Shown piece by piece: positions 8,745 through 17,730 of a DNA stretch of 64,000 nt. This stretch comes from Sphingobacterium sp. lm-10 (lineage in GTDB: Bacteria; Bacteroidota; Bacteroidia; Sphingobacteriales; Sphingobacteriaceae). Every line of letters begins with the position of its first letter. Position 1 is the first letter of the stretch. The stretch is from positions 62,001 to 126,000 of the forward strand of contig NZ_JAMJWC010000002.1 in NCBI RefSeq assembly GCF_023554555.1, written 5' to 3'. The position numbers and the translations under genes were made by a program. A model generated the notes under the pieces. That model did not search any database. It saw nothing but the letters and a program-made list of their open reading frames with translations, and was not told the origin of the DNA.

Positions 8745-9161
8745 TTATTTACGGATGATGGCAACAGTTAGGCGAGATACACAAGTCAGCTTACCTTTAC
8801 TATCTCGTATTTTGATATCCCAGATATGCGTTTTACCGCCAATATGTAATGGCGTACACGTAGCGATTACTTCCCCTGATAAAACAGGGCGCAGGTGATT
8901 AGCATTGACTTCGAGTCCTACACCCACATATTTATCCGGGTCCACGATCAGATTCGTGGCTACACTTCCTACCGACTCGGCAAGCACTACCGATGCGCCG
9001 CCATGCAATAAACCATAGGGCTGCTTGACTTTATCAGTAATCGGCATACGTGCTATAATAGCATCATCACGAATTTCAACCGCCTCTATTCCAAGAAAAC
9101 CCGTCATATTCTTTGCGAAAAGTGTGTTGATTTCCTCTAGACTATATTCCTTAAACCACAT
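8745..9161 (-). CDS. PaaI/YbdB-type hotdog thioesterase
   Basis: Single hotdog-domain acyl-CoA thioesterase-like protein, 138 aa, the usual size for this group. The motif LLHGGASVVLAES (51-63) carries the HGG and acidic residue typical of PaaI/EntH/menaquinone-type 4-hydroxybenzoyl-CoA thioesterase relatives. The specific acyl-CoA is not evident. Candidates are DHNA-CoA (menaquinone synthesis) or proofreading of mis-acylated carriers. Its start overlaps the end of the DinB-like gene by 11 bp, making it the last gene of a three-gene operon led by a histidine kinase. Confidence 0.85.
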   Translation of the reverse strand: MWFKEYSLEEINTLFAKNMTGFLGIEAVEIRDDAIIARMPITDKVKQPYGLLHGGASVVLAESVGSVATNLIVDPDKYVGVGLEVNANHLRPVLSGEVIATCTPLHIGGKTHIWDIKIRDSKGKLTCVSRLTVAIIRK

Positions 9162-9699
9162 GCTCTTGCTGATTATTATTGCTACTATCCTCCTTTAGGT
9201 AACGAGTAGCTAATACCGTGCGGTGATGATTCAAGTGTCCTGCTATGATGTAAAGAAATGCCTGCACGCTTATTAGTCGATCGGAGGCCATGCCTTTTCT
9301 GTTCAACTCTGTCTCGTTAAAGGTCTCAAATAGACAAATATTCGACTGCCTTAATGCTGTAAATTCCTTGACGATACTCTCCAGACTACGTTCATCGTGC
9401 CGTCCATTGGCCACGAATTCATCCTGTTCGAATGAGGCTAATGCCGTCATATCATTTCGGGCGAAACGCAGCGCACGATAAGCCATCACACGCTCACTAT
9501 CTAGGATATGGCATAGCACTTCCTTGACCGTCCATTTGTCTTCGGTATAGCGATACGTTTCTTTATCCTTGGGTATATCGCGCACAAATAAAGGAAAAGA
9601 GGTTAACTGCTCCATTAATTCATCCATTACTGGGTTAGTCACACTCTCAATGTATCCCCTGTAAAACGCCGGAAAATCATCCGATTTCAGTTGGTTCAT
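9151..9699 (-). CDS. DinB-family protein
   Basis: 182-aa four-helix-bundle protein of the DinB/YfiT (DUF664-like) superfamily. Histidines in VLCHILDSERV and in AGHLNHHRTVL occupy the positions of the usual metal triad. Family members include thiol S-transferases and damage-inducible proteins of unclear function, and the substrate here is unknown. It overlaps the upstream kinase by 23 bp and the downstream thioesterase by 11 bp, so the three are probably translationally coupled. Confidence 0.8.
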   Translation of the reverse strand: MNQLKSDDFPAFYRGYIESVTNPVMDELMEQLTSFPLFVRDIPKDKETYRYTEDKWTVKEVLCHILDSERVMAYRALRFARNDMTALASFEQDEFVANGRHDERSLESIVKEFTALRQSNICLFETFNETELNRKGMASDRLISVQAFLYIIAGHLNHHRTVLATRYLKEDSSNNNQQEHVV

Positions 9700-10915
9700 A
9701 TCGCAAATTACTTTTTAAAATTATTCTGAATGTAGTGCCCTTCCCTACTTCCGATTCTTTCACAAATATCTGGCCACGATGCAGCTTAACCATACGTTTG
9801 GTGAGGCTGAGGCCAAGGCCCCATCCACGTTTACGGGTAGTAAATCCGGGTAAAAATATCGATTCCCAGTTAGACCTGGGAACTCCTCTCCCCGTATCGC
9901 TCACATCCATGAAGATCTCTTCCTTTGCGATGTTTTCAAAAATATGAATATGCACCTTTCCTTCCGACTCAATCGCGTTGACCGCATTCTTTAGTAGGTT
10001 TTCTATAATCCAGTCAAATAGTTGTACATTCAGCATGGCCTCCACATGTTGGTCACCTTCTAGTACAAAAGAGATACGGCCACTGGTGCGCACCCGGAAA
10101 TAATCCATATAGTCTTTAACCACTTCGAAAATATTGTGGTTAGATAGGTGCGGATCGGAGCCAATTTTGGAAAAACGGTCGGCCACCACTTCTAAGCGAT
10201 AGACATCTCGCTCCATCTCATCAAAAAGGGTATTATCTTCCGACTCAAATGTTACCCTAGCCAACTCCAGCCATCCCATCAGAGAAGAGATAGGCGTGCC
10301 GAGCTGATGCGCTGCCTCTTTGGCCATCCCAACCCATACCAAGTTTTCCTCCGATCGTTTGATAGAATTGAATACTGTATACGCAATGATGAGGAAGATC
10401 GCGATCAACGAAAGTTGAATATAGGGGAAGATGCGCAATTGCCGAAGCGCATCCGAATCCTTATAAAATACAAACCACTTTTGCCCGGTTTCCAGTTCGA
10501 TAATGATGGGGGCATGGCGCCTGCGCATCTCGGCCAATTCCTTTGCAAAATAGCCTGGATCATAGACAAGCGGTTGTGCCAAAGTATCCGCCGGGTCCAC
10601 CGAGATATTTGTTCGTGTACTATCCAGATCACGCCAAAAAATAATATCTCCAGCGTCGTCAGTGATAATTGCGGGCAAGGAAAGACTATCACGCACCGCG
10701 TAAATAAAGCTTATGAACTCGTCATTTACATCGGGCAACGATACAATGCTCCGTGTACTCATGGCCCACACCTCTGCTTTCGTCCGTTCGGATTTCGAAA
10801 GGCTTTTGGTGAGGTAATTGGTATACAAAAGAGATGCAGCCGCAATCATGGCGGCAAATAAAAATAGAAATAGTTTCCAATGTTGCCGATGATGGCGGTA
10901 CGGATTTCTTTGCAT
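9677..10915 (-). CDS. Membrane sensor histidine kinase
   Basis: 412-aa two-component kinase. Transmembrane segments lie near residues 14-30 and 165-183 and bracket a periplasmic sensor region of about 130 aa. The phosphoacceptor is His203 in AKEAAHQLGTPIS, followed by a dimerisation helix. The HATPase domain has an N-box (ENLLKNAVNAI, 305-315), G1 DTGRGV (340-345) and G2 GWGLGLSL (364-371). No HAMP domain was recognised and no response regulator lies beside it, so it is an orphan kinase. The gene is divergent from gltX. Confidence 0.9.
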   Translation of the reverse strand: MQRNPYRHHRQHWKLFLFLFAAMIAAASLLYTNYLTKSLSKSERTKAEVWAMSTRSIVSLPDVNDEFISFIYAVRDSLSLPAIITDDAGDIIFWRDLDSTRTNISVDPADTLAQPLVYDPGYFAKELAEMRRRHAPIIIELETGQKWFVFYKDSDALRQLRIFPYIQLSLIAIFLIIAYTVFNSIKRSEENLVWVGMAKEAAHQLGTPISSLMGWLELARVTFESEDNTLFDEMERDVYRLEVVADRFSKIGSDPHLSNHNIFEVVKDYMDYFRVRTSGRISFVLEGDQHVEAMLNVQLFDWIIENLLKNAVNAIESEGKVHIHIFENIAKEEIFMDVSDTGRGVPRSNWESIFLPGFTTRKRGWGLGLSLTKRMVKLHRGQIFVKESEVGKGTTFRIILKSNLRYEPTEIG

Positions 10916-11009
10916 AAATTCTTAATCGCGCTACAAAATAGGCATTTTCTAGTTAGTAGGAGCGGTTATGCGCCCCTATGATCGGGAAATAATACGTAGT
11001 TTTGTTCTT

Positions 11010-12530
11010 ATGAGTTTGGAAAAGAAAGTCCGGGTGCGCTTCGCGCCCAGCCCGACAGGCGGTCTACATCTAGGGGGCGTACGTACCGCATTGTTCAATT
11101 ATCTGTTTGCAAAGCACCACGACGGAGATTTTATTCTTCGCATCGAGGATACCGATCAAACCCGTTTTGTTGCTGGTGCCGAAGCGTATATCAACGAATG
11201 TCTCGCCTGGTGTGGCATCGCCCCGGATGAAAGTCCAGAAAAACCCGGTGCAGTCGGGCCCTATCGCCAAAGCGAAAGGAAGCCTTCTTATCGTCAATAC
11301 GCGGAGCAGTTGATTCAATCCGGACATGCCTATTATGCTTTCGACACGGCCGAAGAGCTGGACGAACAGCGTAAATTACAACCAAACTTTCGCTATAGTC
11401 ATGAAAATCGCATGAGTCTTCGTAACTCACTGAGCTTAGATGAAGCAGAAGTCTCCAAACTTTTAGCAGAAGGCCATCCGCACACTATCCGGATCAAAAT
11501 GCCTGAAGAAGGTACGGTCTCTTTTGAGGATATGATACGGGAACGTGTGGTCTTCGAGACCAAACTGATTGATGACAAAGTGTTGCTAAAAGCGGATGGT
11601 ATGCCAACCTACCATCTTGCGGTTGTCGTGGATGATAAGGCGATGGAAATTTCTCACGTCTTCCGTGGAGAAGAGTGGTTGCCGTCTGCCCCTGTTCACA
11701 TCTTGCTATGGGAATATCTCGGCTGGAAACAGGAGATGCCACAATGGGCTCATTTACCGTTAATCTTAAAACCAGACGGTAATGGAAAGTTAAGCAAACG
11801 GGATGGCGATCGCCTGGGCTTCCCAGTCTATGCTATGAATTGGACAGATCCTACTTCCGGAGATACCACCGTAGGATTTCGCGAGAAGGGTTTCCTACCC
11901 GAAGCATTTGTAAACATGTTGGCCATGTTGGGCTGGAACGATGGTACGGAGGAAGAATTTTTTACCCTGAATCAGCTTATTGAAAAGTTCTCCGTAGATC
12001 GTATTAGTAAAGCGGGCGCTAAGTTTGATTTTGAGAAAGCGAAATGGTTCAACAGAGAATGGATTCAACGTACTCCGAATGAAGAATTGGTCCCGAAGAT
12101 CGCAGCACTATTAGTAGAAAAAGGCATTCAGGCAGCGGTAGAAAAAATAAATACCCTATTAGCTTTGGTTAAAGATCGGATGACGTTTATTGCCGATTTC
12201 TGGGAGCATGCTTCCTACTTTTTTCAAGCACCAGAATCATTGGATAGTGCTGCTGTAAAGCCAAAGTGGACAGCAGAAAAAACAACTTTTTTCGAAAAAA
12301 TAATTACCGTTTTTGAAGCGCAGGACGAATGGGCCGCGAGTAATATAGAAACCCTATTTAAGGATAAAATAGCACAGTCCGGACTCAAAGTAGGGGAATT
12401 GATGCTGCCATTGCGTATCATGTTGGTCGGTGGAAAATTTGGCCCAGATGTATTTGTGATCGCAGAGACACTTGGAAAAGAACAGGTTGTACAACGCATA
12501 AAAAATGGATTAAGAATTATACAAGACTAA
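11010..12530 (+). CDS. gltX: Glutamate--tRNA ligase
   Basis: Class I aminoacyl-tRNA synthetase charging tRNA-Glu, 506 aa from ATG 11010. The HIGH-type motif is PSPTGGLHLGG (13-23), the KMSKS-type motif is KLSKR (260-264), and the length is normal. The start is uncertain. The frame is open to an ATG at 10968 preceded by TAGGAG at good spacing, giving 14 extra residues (MRPYDREIIRSFVL) that I do not recognise in homologues. The ATG at 11010 matches the usual N-terminus but has no Shine-Dalgarno. It shares a likely operon with the next gene (18-bp gap). Confidence 0.95.
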   Translation: MSLEKKVRVRFAPSPTGGLHLGGVRTALFNYLFAKHHDGDFILRIEDTDQTRFVAGAEAYINECLAWCGIAPDESPEKPGAVGPYRQSERKPSYRQYAEQLIQSGHAYYAFDTAEELDEQRKLQPNFRYSHENRMSLRNSLSLDEAEVSKLLAEGHPHTIRIKMPEEGTVSFEDMIRERVVFETKLIDDKVLLKADGMPTYHLAVVVDDKAMEISHVFRGEEWLPSAPVHILLWEYLGWKQEMPQWAHLPLILKPDGNGKLSKRDGDRLGFPVYAMNWTDPTSGDTTVGFREKGFLPEAFVNMLAMLGWNDGTEEEFFTLNQLIEKFSVDRISKAGAKFDFEKAKWFNREWIQRTPNEELVPKIAALLVEKGIQAAVEKINTLLALVKDRMTFIADFWEHASYFFQAPESLDSAAVKPKWTAEKTTFFEKIITVFEAQDEWAASNIETLFKDKIAQSGLKVGELMLPLRIMLVGGKFGPDVFVIAETLGKEQVVQRIKNGLRIIQD

Positions 12531-12548
12531 TCACTAATAAACATCACT

Positions 12549-13448
12549 ATGAAACTACAAAACACCATGCTACAGGCAGCTTTGGTGGCCATGCTAGCAT
12601 GGACTACAACTGCTTGTAACAACCATTCATCGTCCAATAAGGAGACGGAAGAAACTACCGATACCACGGCAGCTGTTGCGGCAAGTTATCCAGAAGAAGA
12701 ACTAGGATGGAAGCTAGGCGCTCAAGCCTACACCTTTCGCTTATTCTCTTTCGAGGAGGCCTTACATAAGATTAAAGAGGCTGGCTTACAGCATGTAGAA
12801 ATGTATCCAGGACAAGATCTTACTAAAGGTAGTTCAGAAAAAACCGGCCATCAGCTTAATGCAGAGGGTAGGAAAAAAGCGAAAGAACTATTGTCTGAGC
12901 ATGGTATTACGTTGAACGCCTACGGCGTGGTGGATGGTAAAGATGAAGCAGAGTGGCGTCAGATCTTTGATTTTGCGAAAGAGATGGGCATACAGGTGGT
13001 GGTTTGCGAGCCTAAAGAGGCACATTTGGATATCCTGTCTAAACTATGTGATGAATATAACATCAAAGTAGCGATACATAACCACCCAGAGCCTTCTACG
13101 TACTGGGATCCTGCGATCGTTTTGAAAGCGATTGAAGGTAGAAGCGACAAGATGGGTGCAGCAGCCGATGTAGGTCATTGGGAGCGTTCGGGATTGAACC
13201 CTGTAGAATCTTTGAAAAAATTGGAAGGAAAAGTTTTCCATGTACACTTTAAAGATTTAAACGTAGCCAACGATAAGGCAGCACACGACGTACACTGGGG
13301 CACTGGGGTAATTGGTATGCCACAGATTATCGAAGAGCTGAAACGTCAGCAATTTAAAGGGATGATCTCCGCGGAGTATGAGCATAACTGGGAAAACAAC
13401 ACGGGTGATGTAAAAGCCAGTGTAGAAAAATTCAGACAAGCATTGTAA
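12549..13448 (+). CDS. Lipoprotein sugar-phosphate isomerase/epimerase-like TIM barrel
   Basis: 299-aa protein of the AP endonuclease 2 / xylose isomerase-like TIM-barrel family. It is preceded by a lipoprotein signal with lipobox TTAC (Cys23), then a short Ser/Thr/Glu linker. Metal-site motifs are HNHPEP, DVGHWERSG and HVHFKDL. Members act on inositols, ketoses or keto-sugars, and the substrate cannot be read from sequence. Lipidation suggests a periplasmic or surface location. It lies 18 bp after gltX and ends at a strong bidirectional terminator. Functional linkage to gltX is not obvious. Confidence 0.85.
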   Translation: MKLQNTMLQAALVAMLAWTTTACNNHSSSNKETEETTDTTAAVAASYPEEELGWKLGAQAYTFRLFSFEEALHKIKEAGLQHVEMYPGQDLTKGSSEKTGHQLNAEGRKKAKELLSEHGITLNAYGVVDGKDEAEWRQIFDFAKEMGIQVVVCEPKEAHLDILSKLCDEYNIKVAIHNHPEPSTYWDPAIVLKAIEGRSDKMGAAADVGHWERSGLNPVESLKKLEGKVFHVHFKDLNVANDKAAHDVHWGTGVIGMPQIIEELKRQQFKGMISAEYEHNWENNTGDVKASVEKFRQAL

Positions 13449-13463
13449 CCGCAGGAAACACAC

Positions 13464-13503
13464 AAAAAAAGCGATCAAGACGAAAGACTTGATCGCTTTT
13501 TTT
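13464..13503. terminator. Bidirectional Rho-independent terminator
   Basis: Stem GCGATCAAG / CTTGATCGC (13471-13479 with 13491-13499) flanked by A7 on one side and T7 on the other. It lies between convergent genes and so serves both. Confidence 0.9.
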
Positions 13504-13526
13504 GTGGCATAATCAATCTTGTATTG

Positions 13527-14102
13527 CTAAAAACGTATGCTGCCAGTGGGAGTGATGAGGCTGTCCAGAGGCACATCCCACCTATCTGCGGGTATCTGTT
13601 CTTCCATCGGATCAAAATAGGATATACCTACCTTTTGGACGTCTGTTTTACATCCTTGTAGAAAACGATCATAAAACCCTTTTCCATAACCAATACGATT
13701 TCCATCGCGATCGCAAACCAATAAGGGGATCAAGATCAAATCTATAGCTTGTGGATCGACATGCACGGTGTCTGGCTGCACAATAATTTCTGGAATCCCC
13801 CAAACATTAGCCACGACAGACTCCTTATTCCAGACATAATGCTGCAATGTCCCTTTCTCAAATTCGGATATCGACACGACAATGTGCACCGCAGGATGAT
13901 GCTGGCGAAGCCAATAAATGAATGGATAGGTATCGTACTCATTCCACTTCACTATGGGTAGGTATACATGCAAGTAGGATACGCTGGATAAATCCAAACT
14001 TTTCAATCCGTTGAGTATCTCATCGTCCAGCAGCTGCTTTTCTTCCGGCATAAGCGCCATGCGCTTGGCTTTATATATTGTCCTAAGAGTATCTTTCGTC
14101 AT
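13527..14102 (-). CDS. 5-formyltetrahydrofolate cyclo-ligase
   Basis: 191-aa enzyme converting 5-formyl-THF to 5,10-methenyl-THF with ATP, in folate one-carbon metabolism (YgfA/MTHFS family). The diagnostic C-terminal motif RIGYGKGFYDRFL is present, as are the N-terminal basic residues that bind nucleotide. Length is normal. It lies downstream of efp on the same strand but is separated by a hairpin at 14157-14192, so it may have its own promoter. Confidence 0.93.
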   Translation of the reverse strand: MTKDTLRTIYKAKRMALMPEEKQLLDDEILNGLKSLDLSSVSYLHVYLPIVKWNEYDTYPFIYWLRQHHPAVHIVVSISEFEKGTLQHYVWNKESVVANVWGIPEIIVQPDTVHVDPQAIDLILIPLLVCDRDGNRIGYGKGFYDRFLQGCKTDVQKVGISYFDPMEEQIPADRWDVPLDSLITPTGSIRF

Positions 14103-14156
14103 GTTTTTTCCACTATTTTCACACGTATCGACCTTTAAAAACCCATCCTAAAATAC

Positions 14157-14192
14157 GAAAACGGCCTTTGGAACTTACCACAGGCCGTTTTC
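14157..14192 (-). terminator. Terminator-like hairpin after efp
   Basis: 11-bp perfect stem (14157-14167 with 14182-14192) about 35 bp past the efp stop. The T-run after it on the minus strand is weak, so termination may be partial. Confidence 0.55.
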
Positions 14193-14225
14193 TATATTAC
14201 TTAAGGAATAATAAGCTCGTCTCTC

Positions 14226-14786
14226 TTATTTGACACGCTCAATATAATCTCCAGTACGGGTATCTACTTTCACGCGGTCTCCCTGATTAACAAATAGAGG
14301 CACACGAATCTCTACACCGGTTTCTACCGTCGCACTTTTCAATGCGTTGGTAGAGGTATCTCCTTTTACAGCGGGCTCTGTGTAGGTGATTTCCAAATCA
14401 ACAGTGGTAGGCGCTTGCGCCATGATCGGTTCTTCGCTTTCGAAAGCCACGATCACGTTCATACCTTCTTTCAGAAAGCGGGCACTATCACCAAAAAGTG
14501 ATTTTGGCACATTGAACTGCTCATAGCTGTCATTGTCCATGATCACGAAAAAGTCGCCATCATCGTACAGGTATTGATAGTCATTGGTTTCCACGCGTGC
14601 AATCTCCACCTCTTCGTCTGTTCTGAAGCGGTATTCAACCAATTTCCCTGTCTTCAGGTTACGCATTTTTGCTTGGTAAAATGCACGTAGATTGCCTGGT
14701 GTGCGGTGCAAAAATTCATCTACGCTTACCAACTCTCCGTTGAAACGCAATATATTCCCAGATTTTACGTCTGATGCTTTAGCCAT
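14226..14786 (-). CDS. efp: Elongation factor P
   Basis: 186-aa EF-P that rescues ribosomes stalled at polyproline. KOW-like N-domain, OB domain and C-terminal signature (TYTEPAVKGDTSTNALK) are all present. The tip of the N-domain loop reads HRTPGNLRAF, which aligns with HVKPGKGxAF of lysine-type EF-Ps. Asn32 therefore sits where the modified lysine (E. coli Lys34) or arginine would be, so classical lysylation or rhamnosylation seems excluded. It is the last gene of the lpx operon, after an ABC ATPase. Confidence 0.95.
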   Translation of the reverse strand: MAKASDVKSGNILRFNGELVSVDEFLHRTPGNLRAFYQAKMRNLKTGKLVEYRFRTDEEVEIARVETNDYQYLYDDGDFFVIMDNDSYEQFNVPKSLFGDSARFLKEGMNVIVAFESEEPIMAQAPTTVDLEITYTEPAVKGDTSTNALKSATVETGVEIRVPLFVNQGDRVKVDTRTGDYIERVK

Positions 14787-14829
14787 AATTATTCTTTTAT
14801 TTCGGACTCAAAAATAGAAAAATCCGTGG

Positions 14830-15462
14830 TTATTTAAAAAGCTTGTAGTTTTGGATATCCAAATGTTCATCACAAAAAGCATATTCCTTTGGCTGGTTGG
14901 AGCCAATAATGAGTATACGCTCGATGCCAATAGTTTGCTCCACCAGATCCAGATACCAGTTTTCTCCGTGTACATCCAAGTTGCTGGTCGGCTCATCGAG
15001 AAAAACTAAATCACTGGCCGAACAGCATGCAAGTACCAATTTAAGGCGTTGCTTCATTCCCGAGGAGAAATGTTTTATCTCTTTGTCTCGGGCATCCTCC
15101 AGCTGTGACAATCGCAAAAGTGATTCTTTGTCGTAGCCCGGCAAATAGTTTTTGTGTTGGAAGTGAAAGTCAATCAATTCCGACAGGCTGAACTCCTCTA
15201 CCAACTCCATGTAAGGCGCTGCGATGGTAAGGTATTGGTATACCTCATCGATCGAACAAGCTTGTTGCAACTCTGGTTGATACTGCACTGTACCCTCACT
15301 TGCCGACAGACTGCCCGTCAGCAACTTAATGAGCGTCGACTTTCCGGAACCATTCGGCCCCAGAATAGCGTACCGCTTTCCAGCAGAAAAGGTATAACTT
15401 AAGTGTCTGAATATCCACTCTCGGTTATACCTTCTTCCTATATCGTGCAGCGTAATGTTCAA
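14830..15462 (-). CDS. Single-domain ABC transporter ATPase
   Basis: 210-aa ATP-binding cassette with Walker A GPNGSGKS, signature HFSSGMKQRLKL and Walker B DLVFLDEPTS. No permease is adjacent. The only usable start in frame is TTG at 15462, directly after AAGGAG; no ATG exists before the Walker A motif. It lies between lpxA and efp in a tight same-strand run. Its partner might be an unlinked membrane protein, and a role in envelope lipid export is only suggested by location. Confidence 0.85.
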   Translation of the reverse strand: MNITLHDIGRRYNREWIFRHLSYTFSAGKRYAILGPNGSGKSTLIKLLTGSLSASEGTVQYQPELQQACSIDEVYQYLTIAAPYMELVEEFSLSELIDFHFQHKNYLPGYDKESLLRLSQLEDARDKEIKHFSSGMKQRLKLVLACCSASDLVFLDEPTSNLDVHGENWYLDLVEQTIGIERILIIGSNQPKEYAFCDEHLDIQNYKLFK

Positions 15463-15486
15463 CTCCTTGGAATTATATACGCTGTG

Positions 15487-16284
15487 TTAAAGACTGGCTT
15501 TTCCTTGTCCAAAACCCTTTACAACGCCACGGTTCGACGCGCGTACGAAGCCCAGAATCTCGTCTCTCAGCTCTGTTGCTTCAAATTCTGCTTCTACCAA
15601 ATCCAAAGCCTTACCCAAATTACTATGCTTTACAAAAAGCACACGGTAGATATTCTGAATTTCATTGATTTGCTCGTTGGTGTAACCACGACGACGCAAG
15701 CCGACTGAATTGATTCCGGCATACGCAATGGGTTCGCGGGCAGCTTTGATATAAGGCGGCACATCCTTACGTACGAGCGTACCACCAGTCACAAAAGCAT
15801 GCGAGCCAATTTTACAGAACTGGTGTACCGCTACCATCCCCGCCAACACCACGTAGTCTCCTACGGTGATGTGCCCGGCAAGTGTACTGGAGTTCGAGAA
15901 GATACAGTTATCTCCCACGAAACAATCGTGCGCAATGTGACTGTACGCTTGTATCAAACAGTTTTTACCAATGACCGTACGATAACGATCTTTGGTACCT
16001 CTATTGATAGTTACACACTCACGAATCGTGGTGTTGTCACCAATTTCTGCTGTTGTGATTTCGCCTTCAAACTTAAGGTCTTGCGGCTCACCCGAGATGA
16101 TCGCTCCAGGAAAAATACGACAGTTTTTTCCAATGCGCGCACCATCCATGATCGTCACATTAGAGCCTATCCATGTACCTTCTCCAATCACCACATCTTT
16201 GTGGATGGTAGAAAAAGGTTCAATAACCACATTCTGAGCAATTTGCGCATCAGGATGTATGTATGATAATGGTTGTATCATCAT
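15487..16284 (-). CDS. lpxA: UDP-N-acetylglucosamine acyltransferase
   Basis: 265-aa left-handed beta-helix acyltransferase for the first step of lipid A synthesis, transferring 3-hydroxyacyl from ACP to UDP-GlcNAc. Hexapeptide repeats run from IHPDAQIAQNVVIEPF through about residue 190, including SHIAHDCFVGDNC with the catalytic-type His. A helical C-terminal domain follows. It lies 7 bp after lpxC-fabZ. The start ATGATG at 16284 is clear. Confidence 0.96.
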   Translation of the reverse strand: MMIQPLSYIHPDAQIAQNVVIEPFSTIHKDVVIGEGTWIGSNVTIMDGARIGKNCRIFPGAIISGEPQDLKFEGEITTAEIGDNTTIRECVTINRGTKDRYRTVIGKNCLIQAYSHIAHDCFVGDNCIFSNSSTLAGHITVGDYVVLAGMVAVHQFCKIGSHAFVTGGTLVRKDVPPYIKAAREPIAYAGINSVGLRRRGYTNEQINEIQNIYRVLFVKHSNLGKALDLVEAEFEATELRDEILGFVRASNRGVVKGFGQGKASL

Positions 16285-16291
16285 GTTTAAT

Positions 16292-17686
16292 TTATTCTTT
16301 AACTCGAACGATTTGTGCCATCAGCTCCGCTTCGCTCACTACTTTCTCACCGACCAATCCTACACCTTTCATCCGAGCAATACCACGACGTATTGGCTCT
16401 AATAACTCACAGGTGAATATTACTGTATCGCCGGGGCGAACAGGATGTTTGAATTTTGCATTCTCTATTTTCAGGAACAATGTCAACCAATTTTGCGGAT
16501 CGGAAACCGTATTCAGCACCAATATCCCTCCTGTTTGCGCCATTGCTTCAATCTGCAATACACCGGGGAATAATGGAGATCCTGGAAAATGTCCCATAAA
16601 CAAGTCTTCGTTCATCGTTACATTTTTCAGACCAACAACATGGCGCTCCGAAAGCTCCAAGATCTTGTCGATCATTAAAAATGGTTGACGATGCGGCAGG
16701 ATGTTCATAATCTGAACCGTATCGTATACCGGCGTCATATTCGGATCATACACTTTTACATTCTTGCGGGAACGCTCCTTTTTCATCTGTGCTTTGATCC
16801 GCTTCGCAAACGCAACATTCGCCGCATGTCCAGGGCGCGCTGCCATGATATGTCCTTTTATAGGCCTACCCACCAAAGCCAAATCGCCGATCATATCGAG
16901 CAATTTGTGACGAGCAGGCTCGTTTAAATGACGCAACTGTACATTGTTCAATATTCCTTCACTAGCCACCTCCACTTTCTTGTTGAAGACATGCTCCAGC
17001 TTATTGAGTTCATTTTCGTCGATCTCCTTATCCACTATAACGATCGCATTGGACAAATCGCCACCTTTAACCAGATTTTGTTGTACCAACATCTCCAACT
17101 CGTGCAAGAAACAGAATGTTCTAGACGAAGATATCTCTTTTGGAAATTCTGTGATATGCGTGATAGATGCATGTTGACTTCCCAACACAGGCGAATTGAA
17201 GTCGATCATACACGTAAGACGATAGCCATCCAGTGCCATCGCGACGATCTCCACCTGTCTTTCAGGTTCGTTATAATGAATGTTGCTTGTTACTTCAAAA
17301 TACTCGCGATCGGCTTCCTGTTCTACAAAACCTACTTCGCGCAATTTCTCGACGAAGATAGCGGCACTACCGTCTAGAATGGGTACTTCCGGACCGTCAA
17401 TTTCGATCAGAACATTGTCCAATTCTAACCCTACCAAAGCAGACATGAGGTGCTCAATCGTACTGACAGATCCGCCATTTTGGGATATGGTAGTTCCACG
17501 AGAGGTATCTGTTACGTTATCGGCATCTACATTTACCAATGGTTTACCTTCCAAATCCACACGTTGGAATTTGTACCAATGATTCTCTGGTGCAGGTTTG
17601 ATGCATATATTTACAGGGTGCCCCGTATGCAGTCCTACACCCGAAATCGTCACTTCGGATTGGATAGTTCGCTGTTTTACATTCAT
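16292..17686 (-). CDS. lpxC-fabZ: Bifunctional LpxC deacetylase / FabZ dehydratase
   Basis: Fusion protein of about 464 aa. The N-terminal 300 residues are UDP-3-O-acyl-GlcNAc deacetylase (SGVGLHTG; zinc ligand region TIEHLMSAL; C-terminal GHIMAARPGHAANV). The C-terminal 150 residues are 3-hydroxyacyl-ACP dehydratase (LPHRQPFLMIDK with catalytic His; PGVLQIEAMAQ with catalytic Glu). The fusion is typical of Bacteroidota and joins lipid A and fatty-acid synthesis. I start at ATG 17686 (MNVKQ); an in-frame ATG at 17695 adds three residues. Confidence 0.96.
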   Translation of the reverse strand: MNVKQRTIQSEVTISGVGLHTGHPVNICIKPAPENHWYKFQRVDLEGKPLVNVDADNVTDTSRGTTISQNGGSVSTIEHLMSALVGLELDNVLIEIDGPEVPILDGSAAIFVEKLREVGFVEQEADREYFEVTSNIHYNEPERQVEIVAMALDGYRLTCMIDFNSPVLGSQHASITHITEFPKEISSSRTFCFLHELEMLVQQNLVKGGDLSNAIVIVDKEIDENELNKLEHVFNKKVEVASEGILNNVQLRHLNEPARHKLLDMIGDLALVGRPIKGHIMAARPGHAANVAFAKRIKAQMKKERSRKNVKVYDPNMTPVYDTVQIMNILPHRQPFLMIDKILELSERHVVGLKNVTMNEDLFMGHFPGSPLFPGVLQIEAMAQTGGILVLNTVSDPQNWLTLFLKIENAKFKHPVRPGDTVIFTCELLEPIRRGIARMKGVGLVGEKVVSEAELMAQIVRVKE

Positions 17687-17730
17687 ATCTAGCATTATAT
17701 TGACGTCAAGTAAAGTATTAAAAGTAGCTA

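Noticed and set aside
6032..11010. Functional linkage of tRNA-Glu and gltX
   Set aside because: They are 5 kb apart, on opposite strands and separated by unrelated operons, so the proximity looks accidental.
15799..16266. 155-aa plus-strand ORF
   Set aside because: Antisense to lpxA, whose hexapeptide repeats leave the opposite strand open. No protein-like features.
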